Shown here: piece after piece, positions 43,595 to 52,543 of the stretch
Position numbering within the stretch: the first letter of the stretch is position 1
How the letters are laid out: every line of letters begins with the position of its first letter
Source of the DNA: Clostridiales bacterium
GTDB taxonomy: Bacteria > Bacillota > Clostridia > Saccharofermentanales > Saccharofermentanaceae
Length of the DNA stretch: 64,000 nucleotides
Assembly: GCA_017428155.1 (NCBI GenBank)
Contig: JAFRRJ010000038.1
Coordinates: 1 to 64,000, forward strand
Direction: 5' to 3'
Notes under the pieces: model-generated
Seen by the model: only the letters and a program-made list of their open reading frames with translations
Databases searched by the model: none
What the model was told of the DNA's origin: nothing
Made by a program: the position numbers and the translations under genes

Positions 43595-44353
43595 TTACCA
43601 CCCCATGTCTGCGAGGAATGCGCGGAGCTGCTTATGACGGTCCTTATCCTGACCTGCGTAAGGTGTGAGTGTGATCTCGTCGCAGATTACACCGTCTTTC
43701 AAATAGAGAATGCGGTTGCCTCTCTCGGCTGCTGCGACAGTATGTGTAACCATTACGATGCTCTGGCCTCTCCTGTTCATATCAGTAAGGACATCAAGGA
43801 CCGACGCCGTGTTCTGGGAGTTGAGCGCGCCTGTCGGCTCGTCAGCGAAAAGGATCTCCGGCTCGTTGATAACAGACCTTACGAGCGCGACTCTCTGCTT
43901 CTCACCGCCTGATAACTGATTCGGGAACTTGTTGTAGCAGTTCTCCTCAAGTCCGACCTGCTTCAGGAGCTCTCTGGCGCGGGAAGCGATCGCCTTTCTG
44001 TCGCGGCTCTTAAGGAGTCCTGATACGATGATGTTGTCCATGACGCTCATCGTGTCGTTAAGGTAGTTCTGCTGGAATACGAATCCGCAGTGCTTTCTTC
44101 TGAAGAGCGCGAGCTTGTCGTTGTTGTAGCGTGAGATCTCCTCATCGCCGTAGCGGATCGATCCGAGGCTCGGGCGGTCCATGCCGGAGAGCGAGTAAAG
44201 GAGCGTGCTCTTGCCGGCACCGGAATCACCCATGATGACCGTGAAGTCACCTTTTCTGATCTCGATATTAAGATTCTTTAATACGTGCTGCTGAACGCTC
44301 TCGTTGGAGAATGTCTTGCACAGATCCGTAGCTTTAAGTACTGTAGTTGTCAT
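43595..44353 (-). CDS. ABC transporter ATP-binding protein
   Basis: ATPase of 252 aa for the adjacent FtsX-type permease. Walker A GDSGAGKSTL, Q loop FVFQQNYL, signature LSGGEKQR, Walker B ILFADEPTGAL and the H-loop VTH are intact. ATG 44353 after GGGAAA is chosen; an upstream extension would start inside the divergent promoter region. The operon is divergent from a two-component system, the usual layout for peptide-sensing detox modules. Confidence 0.93.
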   Translation of the reverse strand: MTTTVLKATDLCKTFSNESVQQHVLKNLNIEIRKGDFTVIMGDSGAGKSTLLYSLSGMDRPSLGSIRYGDEEISRYNNDKLALFRRKHCGFVFQQNYLNDTMSVMDNIIVSGLLKSRDRKAIASRARELLKQVGLEENCYNKFPNQLSGGEKQRVALVRSVINEPEILFADEPTGALNSQNTASVLDVLTDMNRRGQSIVMVTHTVAAAERGNRILYLKDGVICDEITLTPYAGQDKDRHKQLRAFLADMGW

Positions 44354-44388
44354 TTTGTTATTTCCCTTTCCGTTTGGTTTTGTCAGAA

Positions 44389-44512
44389 TTCTTACACTGC
44401 CGATTGTACGTCTTCGGACGTAAGAATACTTTACGTAAGCCTTGCTCAATTCTTAACTGTTTCTTACATGAAGTTCCCGTCCCGTTCCCTGCACCCTGCT
44501 CTGTGCTATACT
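44389..44512. promoter_or_regulatory. Divergent ABC / two-component promoter region with TTCTTAC repeats
   Basis: Copies of TTCTTAC occur at 44389-44395 and 44461-44467, TTCTTAA at 44450-44456, the inverse GTAAGAA at 44420-44426 and GTAAG at 44435-44439. The pair at 44450 and 44461 is spaced 11 bp, one helical turn, as is typical of OmpR-type regulator sites. A hairpin TACGTC-TTCG-GACGTA lies between. An extended -10, TGCTATACT (TATACT 44507-44512), ends 6 bp before the regulator's ATG. Confidence 0.6.
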
Positions 44513-44518
44513 CGTGCT

Positions 44519-45232
44519 ATGAATTACAACTGTTTAATAATCGATGATGAACTTGATCTTTCCCGCATGACGCAGGAATATTTTGAGATGTTCGGCGTAA
44601 CCTGCGCGGTCGCCGCATCTTCTTCCGAATGCCTTTCCTTTCTCGAGAATAACACTGCAGACATTTTCCTCCTCGACATCAACTTAGACGGCGAGAGCGG
44701 CTTTAATCTCTGCAAGACTTTGCGTGAGAAATACGACACACCGATCCTCTTCATATCCGCGCGCCAGAGCGACGACGACGTTCTTGTTGCGCTCAACATC
44801 GGCGGCGACGACTATATAAAGAAACCTTATACACTGAGCGTTCTTCTCGCCAAGGTGAAGGTTCAGCTCAAAAGGCTTGAAGCCGTCAAGCAGCTTAGCA
44901 GCGCGTCTGCTTCTGCCGGAGCTTCCGTTTCCGCGGCTTCTTCCGAGCGCTTTACCATCGACCCCGCCACCATGAGCTGCACGGTCGAAGGCAGAATGGT
45001 CCAGTTGAAATCCAAGGAATTTGCACTTTTGTCCTGCCTTTACGAGCACAGGAACACGATAGTCACGAAGGAGAAACTTTTCGATGAGGTCTGGGGCGAC
45101 TCATTCTACTCAGACTCGACCCTCAACGTCCACATCCGACGCCTGCGCGAGAAGATCGAGAAGGACCCCAACGAACCCTCATACATCAAGACCATCTGGG
45201 GCACCGGCTACATCCTGGAGACCGATAAATGA
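44519..45232 (+). CDS. OmpR-family response regulator, apparently leaderless
   Basis: Protein of 237 aa: receiver domain (IIDDELDLSRM, phospho-acceptor in FLLDINLDG, YIKKPY lysine), a Ser/Ala linker (SSASASAGASVSAASS) of unusual length, and a winged helix (KSKEFALLSCLYEH...LNVHIRRLREK). ATG 44519 lies 6 bp after an extended -10, so the mRNA should begin at the start codon; no ribosome site precedes it. Its stop overlaps the kinase start by 4 bp. It probably controls the divergent ABC operon. Confidence 0.92.
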   Translation: MNYNCLIIDDELDLSRMTQEYFEMFGVTCAVAASSSECLSFLENNTADIFLLDINLDGESGFNLCKTLREKYDTPILFISARQSDDDVLVALNIGGDDYIKKPYTLSVLLAKVKVQLKRLEAVKQLSSASASAGASVSAASSERFTIDPATMSCTVEGRMVQLKSKEFALLSCLYEHRNTIVTKEKLFDEVWGDSFYSDSTLNVHIRRLREKIEKDPNEPSYIKTIWGTGYILETDK

Positions 45233-46476
45233 AGATCCGCATAATCGCCATCATCTACACGTTGCTCGTCCTCGCCGGCGGCCTGTATCTGTGGTTCGGC
45301 ACGGGTGACAAATACTCAATGCCCATCGACATGCTTGACCTCAACACAAAGTGCGATGAGATCTCTGACAGGCTCTCCTCCGGCGCTTCCGTTGATGAGC
45401 TCGAAAACGAGTTTGGCTGCGAGATCACGCTCCTGACAGACGATAACTATGAATCGGTGAATAATAACTTTATTAAGGATGGGCTGTCCGTTTTCGATTA
45501 CCGCGAGGACGGCGTGATCAAAGGCAAGATCGCCTTCAACGTGCGTCCCGGTGAATATGCGATGCTGCTTCAAAGCACAAGGAACCGCCTTCTCGTGTCC
45601 CTTTGCATCTTTTATGTTGCCGGCTTAGCGCTCCTCATCGTCATCTGGTACTTCTACATAAGGCCGTTCAAAAAGCTGTCTTTCTTTGCAGCGAACGTCT
45701 CCAAAGGCAATCTCGATGTCCCGCTCAATATGGACAGACATAATTACTTCGGTGCTTTCACCGAATCCTTCGACCGCATGAGAGAAGAGCTGAAGCTTTC
45801 CGCCGAGCGCGAAGCCGCCGCCAACAGGAGCAAACAGGAGCTGGTAGCCGAACTCTCCCACGACATCAAGACGCCCGTCTCCACGATCAAGGCGACCTGC
45901 GAAGTCATGGAGATCAAGTACACGGACCCTGATGTAAAGGAAAAGGTGTCCGTCATCAAATCGCGAGCCGACTCAGTCGAGCACCTCGTCGACAACATGT
46001 TCCGCGCGACCCTGGACGACCTGGACGAACTCAAAGTCACACCCAAAGAGGAAAGTTCTCTCATCATTAACGATATGTTAGGCGATCTGCGCTTCTACGG
46101 CACCGTCGAGCAGAAAGGCTCCGTGCCCGAGTGCCTCATCCTGGTCGACCGCTTAAGGCTCGAGCAGGTCATCGACAACATCGCCGGCAACTCATTCAAA
46201 TACGCAGCGACACCGCTCGAAGTCGAATACAAAGACGAGCCCGGCAACATCCGCGTGCTCTTATCCGACAGAGGTCCCGGCGTCCCCGAAGATGAACTCC
46301 CGCTCCTCACCTCCAAATTCTACCGCGGCTCGGTCGCCGATAAATCCGCCAAAGACGGCAGCGGCCTCGGCCTCTACCTCGCTTCCCGCTTCATGGAAAA
46401 AATGGGCGGCGGCCTTGAATTAAGGAACCGCGACGGCGGCGGGTTCACAGCTGAGGTTGTTATAAGAAAAGTGTGA
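45229..46476 (+). CDS. Sensor histidine kinase of the ABC-linked system
   Basis: Kinase of 415 aa with membrane helices at about residues 4-22 and 122-145, a short extracytoplasmic domain of about 100 residues, HAMP, the phospho-acceptor ELSHDIKTPVSTIK, an N box (NIAGNSFKYA) and G boxes DRGPGVP / GSGLGLYL. It pairs with the regulator upstream (ATGA overlap). The extracellular loop is longer than in BceS-type intramembrane kinases, so it may sense its ligand directly. Confidence 0.92.
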   Translation: MKIRIIAIIYTLLVLAGGLYLWFGTGDKYSMPIDMLDLNTKCDEISDRLSSGASVDELENEFGCEITLLTDDNYESVNNNFIKDGLSVFDYREDGVIKGKIAFNVRPGEYAMLLQSTRNRLLVSLCIFYVAGLALLIVIWYFYIRPFKKLSFFAANVSKGNLDVPLNMDRHNYFGAFTESFDRMREELKLSAEREAAANRSKQELVAELSHDIKTPVSTIKATCEVMEIKYTDPDVKEKVSVIKSRADSVEHLVDNMFRATLDDLDELKVTPKEESSLIINDMLGDLRFYGTVEQKGSVPECLILVDRLRLEQVIDNIAGNSFKYAATPLEVEYKDEPGNIRVLLSDRGPGVPEDELPLLTSKFYRGSVADKSAKDGSGLGLYLASRFMEKMGGGLELRNRDGGGFTAEVVIRKV

Positions 46477-46615
46477 GTGCGCGTGCAGTTGGCCCGGCAG
46501 GTGGCTGACGGGAAAGCACGAGTGCGGGGGGGTCTTTTTCGCATTTTGCGATGAATCATGAGCCAGGCAAAAGGTAATCCTTGAAAACTAAAAAGTGTTT
46601 CTTAACATAATTAGT

Positions 46616-46641
46616 TGAGACCAAACGCTGTCTTAGTCTAT
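46616..46641 (+). promoter_or_regulatory. Possible ECF-type promoter before the sigma factor
   Basis: TGAGAC (46616-46621), 14 bp, then GTCTAT (46636-46641) resembles ECF promoters (TGAAAC...CGTC), though the spacer is short. A TTCTTAA at 46599-46605 resembles the repeats in the upstream ABC / two-component promoter. Weak evidence. Confidence 0.35.
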
Positions 46642-46703
46642 CTAATGGATAGAGAATGGAAAATGAATATCCATTCGGTTGTGTACACAAGGAAAGAAAA
46701 GTA

Positions 46704-47207
46704 ATGCAGATTGATGAAGCGACAAGACTTGTAAAACTCGCAAAAAGGCACGATAAGCTTGCCTTTGCCGAGCTGATGCAGGGGCACATGCAGGAGATGT
46801 ACAAAGTCGGACTGGCAATACTCATGAATGATGAGGACGTTGCCGATGCCGTCAGTGAGACGATCCTTAATTGCTTTGAGAAGTTAGACACACTAAGAGA
46901 AGACAGGTATTTCAAGACATGGATGACAAGGATCCTTATAAACAATTGCTATAAGATCCTGGATGTCAGGAAGCGTCAGACTGGTCTGGAAGAATGGGAA
47001 GAGCCGGCTGTAACTGACGAATACAACGTCGAACTCAAAGACGCGTTATCTTCTATTGATGAGAAGTACAGATCGGTCATCACTCTATATTACTTGGGAG
47101 AATACAGTACCAAAGAAATCGCCTCGATGCTTCATATTCCAAAGAGCACGGTAACTACCCGGCTGCAAAGGGGCAGAGAGCAGCTAGCAAAGTACTATGG
47201 TGAATAA
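46704..47207 (+). CDS. ECF-type RNA polymerase sigma factor
   Basis: Sigma factor of 167 aa. Region 2 is LAFAELMQGHMQEMYKVGLA... with DVADAVSETILNCFEKLDTLR; region 4 is YRSVITLYYLGEYSTKEIAS followed by the HTH MLHIPKSTVTTRLQRGREQL. ATG 46704 (MQIDEATRLV) fits the family start, with AAGGAAAG upstream; an ATG 48 bp earlier is also in frame. It is followed 19 bp later by a membrane protein that is probably its anti-sigma factor. Confidence 0.9.
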   Translation: MQIDEATRLVKLAKRHDKLAFAELMQGHMQEMYKVGLAILMNDEDVADAVSETILNCFEKLDTLREDRYFKTWMTRILINNCYKILDVRKRQTGLEEWEEPAVTDEYNVELKDALSSIDEKYRSVITLYYLGEYSTKEIASMLHIPKSTVTTRLQRGREQLAKYYGE

Positions 47208-47226
47208 GAGTTAATAGGAGAATGAC

Positions 47227-48495
47227 ATGAAAAATAAGAATATCTTCGAGAAAAACGCCAGGATTCCGGATGTCGTACAGCAGAAAGCAAATGAGGCTTT
47301 TAGAGCGATATATACCCGTGAGGATGAGCCCGCTCAAAAGCCTCAAAAGATACACAGATCAACCAGAGCAACGATCATAAAGATCGCATCGACAGTGGCT
47401 GTTGCGGCCATAACCGTAGCCGTGTTATTCGTTGCGATAGCGTATTTTGGCGGCAAGGAAACGGAAGTGCCCGGTGGCAGCGGTCAGGTTACGTTTGCCG
47501 GTTTTGTTGAGCCGTTTACGATCAGGGTTTGTGCGGCAGAACTTGAGCCTGAAACTTCGCTCCCGATAAATCTGGATTTAAAAAAGCAGGCATTTAGTTA
47601 CGGTGTTGACTGGACTGGTTGTGCAAATTATCATATCAATTTTCCCATCTCGGTCGAGGGCGAAAACATCTCGTCCGTGACCCTCAAAGCAGACAACGCG
47701 TTCATTGAAGTCGTAAGTATCGACTGTCCTTCCATTGTAAAAAGCGGCACACCTCTAACACTTGCCGATTTCAGATCGACTTATGTTGAAGGTTATGACC
47801 TGAGCGGACAGCCTATCGGCAAGACAGAAGTAGGATATTACGATTCGTTCAGCGCAGATTATGACACACTTCAAAATTCCAAATACCTTTTTAACATCTG
47901 CAATTCTCTGACAGACCGGATGGATATTTATTATCTGTTATGTCACGACGGAGGCGAAGACGACCGCAGCGCACAATTTACTTATTTGGTAAAGGATGTT
48001 GAAGTAACGATCGAAGTCACGTTTAAGGATGGAACTACGGCTTCAAGGTCACTGGGCCTTTTTGCAGATAATTATTCGGCAACAGGTGAGGATGATGACG
48101 GAACAGAATACACATACGAGAGAATGCAGATCTTCTGCTACGATAAAAACTCTGCAGATGATGCTACGAAGCAATTGATCAGCAGCAAGATTACCCGTGC
48201 TGCGGAAATCTGCAAGGCTGAAGGCGGAGAAATCTCAGGTGGGGATGCCACAACAAATGGTGATGATCCCGTTGATGACACAGAGGCAACTGACAGCACG
48301 GATATCTCCGTAAGCGCGGAAACGACTGTTGATACAGAACCGGCTGCCAGCACGGATGTAACTATAAGCACAGATGCGGCTGGCAGCACAGAACCGACTG
48401 TCAGCACAGAACCGGCTGTCAGCGCGGAAGGCACTAAAGTCACAGAAGAGGTCAGCTCTACTGAGAACACGGATAGTACCGGTATTGACAATTAA
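47227..48495 (+). CDS. Probable anti-sigma factor with Ser/Thr-rich tail
   Basis: Protein of 422 aa. A cytosolic N-terminus of about 50 residues (NARIPDVVQQKANEAFRAIY) is followed by one membrane helix (about 51-75), a roughly 250-residue extracellular beta-rich domain, and a C-terminal low-complexity tail of Thr, Ser, Glu and Ala (repeats of the kind STEPTVSTEPAVSAEG) from about residue 350. Layout and position right after an ECF sigma gene suggest a DUF4179-like anti-sigma factor. The tail may span or contact the cell wall. AGGAG precedes the ATG. Confidence 0.72.
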   Translation: MKNKNIFEKNARIPDVVQQKANEAFRAIYTREDEPAQKPQKIHRSTRATIIKIASTVAVAAITVAVLFVAIAYFGGKETEVPGGSGQVTFAGFVEPFTIRVCAAELEPETSLPINLDLKKQAFSYGVDWTGCANYHINFPISVEGENISSVTLKADNAFIEVVSIDCPSIVKSGTPLTLADFRSTYVEGYDLSGQPIGKTEVGYYDSFSADYDTLQNSKYLFNICNSLTDRMDIYYLLCHDGGEDDRSAQFTYLVKDVEVTIEVTFKDGTTASRSLGLFADNYSATGEDDDGTEYTYERMQIFCYDKNSADDATKQLISSKITRAAEICKAEGGEISGGDATTNGDDPVDDTEATDSTDISVSAETTVDTEPAASTDVTISTDAAGSTEPTVSTEPAVSAEGTKVTEEVSSTENTDSTGIDN

Positions 48496-48503
48496 GCGGA
48501 ATA

Positions 48504-48536
48504 TAAGGGTTGTCTCAAAACAGAGGCAACCCTTCT
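48504..48536. terminator. Hairpin between convergent genes
   Basis: AAGGGTTGTCTC and GAGGCAACCCTT can pair around AAAACA. The T tail is poor on both strands, so this is a weak shared terminator between the anti-sigma and lipoprotein genes. Confidence 0.5.
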
Positions 48537-48554
48537 GAATCATTTATCTGCTGA

Positions 48555-49118
48555 TCATCTGTCCTTTATAGTACTTTCTATAATCTGCCTGGCTTCTTCA
48601 AATCTTCTGCTGTCAGAATCATCATCATAACCTGCAACATATCCGCCGGAGATATTCTTGGCATCAGTAGTCTCAACCATAATGTAGAAACTCGCTCCGT
48701 CGTCGATGATATCCTTTGTGGACATATCTTCATCCAGTTCCATGAAATTTACTCCGGTTAGAACATCTGCCATGCCGGACCATTCAGAATCAGATATCTC
48801 GAATTCAGTGATCTCATATAGATCCTCAGACGGCAATTCTCCCGCAAAATAATCGTAGTGCTTATCGGTTTCAGGATTGATGCTGTATTTTTCCGCTTTG
48901 AGATCAGATGTAATGATATACATGTAAACTTTCGGCAGACCACCAAAATAGACAAGATAAGTGATTTTCTTTACATCCAAAGGCTCTCTTGAGATTTGAG
49001 TCGTTTCAGAAGTCCCGCCTGAACTATGAGGCCGGATCAAATTACTGCACGAAGTCAGCGCGGATAGCCCGGTCAACAAAATAAGTCCTGCAACAATTGA
49101 ATTCTTAAGCCTTACCAT
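48555..49118 (-). CDS. Lipoprotein of unknown function
   Basis: Protein of 187 aa. ATG 49118 (MVRLKNSIVAGLILLTG) follows AAGGAACAG and leads to lipobox ALTSC. The mature part includes VKKITYLVYFGGLPKVYMYI and ends with DSRRFEEARQIIESTIKDR. No family recognised. It converges on the anti-sigma gene. Confidence 0.7.
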   Translation of the reverse strand: MVRLKNSIVAGLILLTGLSALTSCSNLIRPHSSGGTSETTQISREPLDVKKITYLVYFGGLPKVYMYIITSDLKAEKYSINPETDKHYDYFAGELPSEDLYEITEFEISDSEWSGMADVLTGVNFMELDEDMSTKDIIDDGASFYIMVETTDAKNISGGYVAGYDDDSDSRRFEEARQIIESTIKDR

Positions 49119-49265
49119 AAATGCTGTTCCTTTCATGCATTTCAATTGTATTCTTACTAAAGATACAGAAAAGCAGATGAATATGTTGCAGTACTTCCTG
49201 ATCAGCTTTCTTAAGAGATAACGTGCTTACGCATAAGCAATTCATGATGACTTAGAACTATAGAT

Positions 49266-49904
49266 TCACGATTTTGCGCTGTAATAACCTACTACACGGC
49301 CGACGGCCACGATATTGCCTGTATTTCCATCTGCATCCGTATCAAGTCCGTCCATGAATTCCTGGAGCTTTAAAGCCTGAGATCCGATGCTGCCCTTGAC
49401 TCTTTCTACGGGTGCTTTGAGCGCGAAAACATAGATGTTGTACTGATGCGTTGATCCCGACGGCGGGTTAGGTCCGACATAATCGGCGTGATATATATCT
49501 CCTCGAGAGAAGGCAGAAGATGCCCAGCCCTGAGGGAGGTTTGTTTCGGTGATACCGTCTGACTTCCAGTGGATGAAGTCGTAGGCAGTCAGGTCGACCA
49601 TATAGATGACATAAGTGGTTGCGCCTTCAACGGACTCCCAGGAAAGTTGCGGAGAAACATTCTCGCCTTCGAAAGCACAGGCTTCGACCCAATACTTACC
49701 GTCAAGACTCTCTGAAGTGACCTTAAAGGCCGGATAAGCGCTGACGAATTTATCATCGCTGTTATCAACCGGGTCTTCAGCAGATGCATCGGTTGTGACT
49801 TCGGTATTTTCGGATGCTGCAGTTGACGGAGCAGGTTCTTTCGCGCAGGCTGTTATGCCCAAAGCGAGTGTTCCGATGAGTATGATCGACAGAAATCTAC
49901 GCAT
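49266..49904 (-). CDS. PEBP-family (YbhB/YbcL, Raf kinase inhibitor-like) lipoprotein
   Basis: Protein of 212 aa. Signal peptide with lipobox LGITAC, an acidic Ser/Thr linker, then a PEBP domain: ENVSPQLSWESVEGATTYVIYMVD, DFIHWKSDGI (the usual FVHW position) and GPNPPSGSTHQYNIYVFAL. Bacterial PEBP proteins have a small ligand pocket of unknown use; this one is extracellular. The C-terminal GNIVAVGRVVGYYSAK is normal. Monocistronic by appearance. Confidence 0.88.
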   Translation of the reverse strand: MRRFLSIILIGTLALGITACAKEPAPSTAASENTEVTTDASAEDPVDNSDDKFVSAYPAFKVTSESLDGKYWVEACAFEGENVSPQLSWESVEGATTYVIYMVDLTAYDFIHWKSDGITETNLPQGWASSAFSRGDIYHADYVGPNPPSGSTHQYNIYVFALKAPVERVKGSIGSQALKLQEFMDGLDTDADGNTGNIVAVGRVVGYYSAKS

Positions 49905-49948
49905 TTTGTTTCTCCTTACATATAATGGAAAACAGCGGATTTATTGAA

Positions 49949-49997
49949 CCATTATACAATAAGGCCGGAAGAGTTATCTCTCCGGCCTGTATATTCA
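49949..49997. repeat. 49-bp direct repeat, left copy
   Basis: CCATTATACAATAAGGCC... to ...CTGTATATTCA. It is identical to 51107-51155 except one base (G/A at position 16) and contains the hairpin GGCCGGA...TCTCCGGCC, which can act as a terminator. The two copies flank only the immunity-like gene. Confidence 0.9.
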
Positions 49998-50019
49998 TGA
50001 TTGCCGCTACTATAAATCT

Positions 50020-51048
50020 TTACAGTTCAAGTATCTGTTCCAAGGCTTCGTGTGTAAACGGATAAAACAATGCTTCCGGAACAGGATCGGCTTTGTAATC
50101 AACCAGTCCTGCTCTGCGTTTCTCACGCGGATTCCTTTTGTCCCATTCCGCAAAAGCTGCGGCCCTCTCTTTTAAATATTCTATACTTGTCCACTCCGAA
50201 AAAAACTCCAAAGCCTCATTCAATATCTTTGCTTTTGTCGTAACCTCTATGTCTATCCATAAATGACCATAATGGACAAAAGGATGCGGGTTTACCGTTA
50301 AACCATTTATTACGATGCCCGGACGCACAAAGTAGAGCCTTTTATCAAGATAGCTGCCCTCTATAAAAAAGATATACGTAAAGTGCTCCGTTACTTTGGT
50401 CCATCTTTTCGCTTTTTTCTTGAAACCAAGCGCCTTCAGTCTGGGCTTCACATATTCGATCAGTTCCTCTTCTTTTGCCTGTTTGTATTGGCTGATTTCC
50501 TCATGCCAGAATGAACACTCATTCAAGACATCACTGTTGACTGCAAGCATTTCCTTCTCTAACTGTTTTATGTCATTGCCCGAAACGATATCCACCAGTT
50601 CTTTCTGAGCATCGCCGTGTTTCAGCCTGATAGAATCCACCTGTTTCCTGTATACATAAAGGCAGTCCAGGAAATCATCCAGACTGCTATTTGCATAAAA
50701 CTTCAGTTCATCATCGAATCCGATAATAGTCCAAATCCGGCCTTGCTTATCGATAACAATGAAACCCCAATCACTCTCACCTATGACGCAAAGATCGTCC
50801 GCAAAACCCCCGGCCGCTTCTGCTTTTTTATCATGACCGCCTTTGATTTTGCAGGCTCTTTCTCTCAGGGAATATCCGCCATACTCATCCTCACCATAAA
50901 AACGGATAAGCGGTTCAGCCTTTGCCGGAATTCCTATATCACACAGGATTTCCTTATCCCTCTCACTGATATAGTCAACATGCATCTGCTTAAGGAACAC
51001 GGTGTCCTGATCATGACATAATAGTTCTTTTTTTTCTGTCGAATACAC
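50020..51048 (-). CDS. SUKH-like / DUF4304 protein, possible immunity protein
   Basis: Protein of 342 aa with a GTG start (51046-51048) 8 nt after GGAGGG. The N-terminal half (DKEILCDIGIPAKAEPLIRF, DLCVIGESDWGFIVIDKQG, SSLDDFLDCLYVYRK) resembles SUKH-family immunity proteins of polymorphic toxin systems. The C-terminal half (KPRLKALGFKKKAKRWTKV, then YIFFIEGSYLDKRLYFVRPG) matches DUF4304, also frequent in immunity genes. No toxin gene is beside it. A 49-bp direct repeat brackets the gene, suggesting insertion or duplication as a unit. Family assignment is by pattern only. Confidence 0.65.
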   Translation of the reverse strand: MYSTEKKELLCHDQDTVFLKQMHVDYISERDKEILCDIGIPAKAEPLIRFYGEDEYGGYSLRERACKIKGGHDKKAEAAGGFADDLCVIGESDWGFIVIDKQGRIWTIIGFDDELKFYANSSLDDFLDCLYVYRKQVDSIRLKHGDAQKELVDIVSGNDIKQLEKEMLAVNSDVLNECSFWHEEISQYKQAKEEELIEYVKPRLKALGFKKKAKRWTKVTEHFTYIFFIEGSYLDKRLYFVRPGIVINGLTVNPHPFVHYGHLWIDIEVTTKAKILNEALEFFSEWTSIEYLKERAAAFAEWDKRNPREKRRAGLVDYKADPVPEALFYPFTHEALEQILEL

Positions 51049-51106
51049 AGTGTACCCTCCTCATGTTATGATCCACAATCCCCGGAAGAGGCTTTTCTTT
51101 ACGGTT

Positions 51107-51155
51107 CCATTATACAATAAGACCGGAAGAGTTATCTCTCCGGCCTGTATATTCA
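51107..51155. repeat. 49-bp direct repeat, right copy
   Basis: Second copy of the 49-bp repeat, 1158 bp from the first, upstream of the immunity-like gene's GTG. The next 90 bp encode a short hydrophobic stretch (ALAGLAGLILSWAAIIDAV) without a start codon, perhaps the tail of a decayed membrane-protein gene. Confidence 0.88.
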
Positions 51156-51330
51156 GCTCGCTGCATTGGCAGGACTTGCAGGACTCATCTTGTCCTGGGC
51201 TGCTATCATTGACGCAGTTCGATATAGGAGTTCGTTATAGGAGAAAAAGAAGGGGGCTTACAGCTATACCGGGAAATCTGCTGTCATTGGCAAGCTTAAT
51301 TGCGGATGTATTTCTTTTTATGGTTCATGT

Positions 51331-51580
51331 ATCCCAAATAGCTCATTTTCCTGATTTGGGGTGTTTTTGAGGGGGCGAATGTATCCCAAATGGCTCATTT
51401 TCTTGATTTGGGGTGTTTTTGAGGGGGCAAATGTATCCCAAATGGCTCGTTTTCTTGATTTGGGGTGTTTTTGAATGGGCAAATGTATCCCAAATGGCTC
51501 GTTTCCTAGATTTGGGATGTTGTGGCATTTGATTGGTATTTAAAGAGGCGTTTGGGTTGGGTTGAGCTCTCGTTTACGCG
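51331..51580. repeat. Tandem dyad repeat, family C (copy 3)
   Basis: Four dyads ATCCCAAAT - 14 bp - ATTTGGGGT (last one ATTTGGGAT) at 51331-51362, 51383-51414, 51435-51466 and 51487-51518, an exact 52-bp period with no indels. The adjoining 51511-51580 is about 86% identical to 7051-7120 in inverted orientation, so both loci carry the same composite element. Together with the direct repeat this accounts for the gap 51049-51611. Confidence 0.92.
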
Positions 51581-51611
51581 TCCGATAACTCAAATCGCGT
51601 AATTAAAGGAT

Positions 51612-52490
51612 TTAAGATATCATTCCGCGTGTCAGTTCCCAGAACGCAACAGCACTTGCGGCTGCGGCATTCAGAGAATCAACATCGTGGGACATGGGGA
51701 TTATCACTTTGTAGTCGGCGTTTTCGATAGTTTCGTGGGTGAGACCGTTGCCTTCGTTGCCGATCAGGACGGCGAGGCGGGGCTCTTCTTTGAGGACAGG
51801 CGTGTCCAGTGGGATCGAATCGTCGACCAGGGCAAGCGCGGCAGTCTTATAGCCAAGCGAGCGGAGGGTTCCGCACACATCGGCAGAACCGATGAAAGTC
51901 CACGGGAGCTGGAACATGGTGCCCATGGCGACGCGCATGGCACGGCGTTCGAGCGGGTCGCACGAGCCTTCGACGAGAAGGACCGCGTCGATGTTGAATG
52001 CGGCGGCGCTCCTGAAAACGGCGCCGACGTTGGTCGGGTTGACGATATTTTCGAGCACGGCAATGCGTGAGCGGGTAGAAGACAGATCCGGCACGGATCG
52101 AGATTCCGCAGCGGATTCAGAGCGGGCAAAATCACGCTTCAGCAAATCCTCAGCATCCGGCAGCTCCGGTCTTGTCATTGAACAAAGAATTCCGCCGGTA
52201 AGATGGTATCCCGTAATGCTTTCCATAACCTCTGAAGATGCGCGGTAGACGGGCACTTCGCCGACGCGCGCGAGAAGAGCTGTGACTTCAGCTTTCCCGA
52301 AAACAGCGCGGCTGACCAGCACGGATTCCGGCTTCATGCCGCCGTCAAGGGCGCGGCCTATGACCTTGCAGCTCTCGGCGATGAAGATGCCGCCGTCCGG
52401 GTCTCTGTAATGACGGAGCTGGGGCTCTGTCAGGGACGCATAGATGTCTATCGATGTATCGCGCGGATCTGTAATGTCAATTATGTTCAT
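51612..52490 (-). CDS. SpoU/TrmH-family RNA 2'-O-methyltransferase
   Basis: SPOUT methyltransferase of 292 aa that uses SAM to methylate a ribose in rRNA or tRNA. All three motifs are present: NPTNVGAVFRSAAAF (motif 1), VLIGNEGNGL (motif 2) and IPMSHDVDSLNAAAASAV (motif 3). The N-terminal substrate-binding domain (IFIAESCKVIGRAL) and a Ser/Arg-rich linker (about residues 120-145) precede it. The exact target cannot be told. Confidence 0.92.
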   Translation of the reverse strand: MNIIDITDPRDTSIDIYASLTEPQLRHYRDPDGGIFIAESCKVIGRALDGGMKPESVLVSRAVFGKAEVTALLARVGEVPVYRASSEVMESITGYHLTGGILCSMTRPELPDAEDLLKRDFARSESAAESRSVPDLSSTRSRIAVLENIVNPTNVGAVFRSAAAFNIDAVLLVEGSCDPLERRAMRVAMGTMFQLPWTFIGSADVCGTLRSLGYKTAALALVDDSIPLDTPVLKEEPRLAVLIGNEGNGLTHETIENADYKVIIPMSHDVDSLNAAAASAVAFWELTRGMIS

Positions 52491-52543
52491 GTGTTATCTT
52501 CCATTTTGTTATCGGTGGCCCGGCCGGCAATGCCTTCTTCAGC

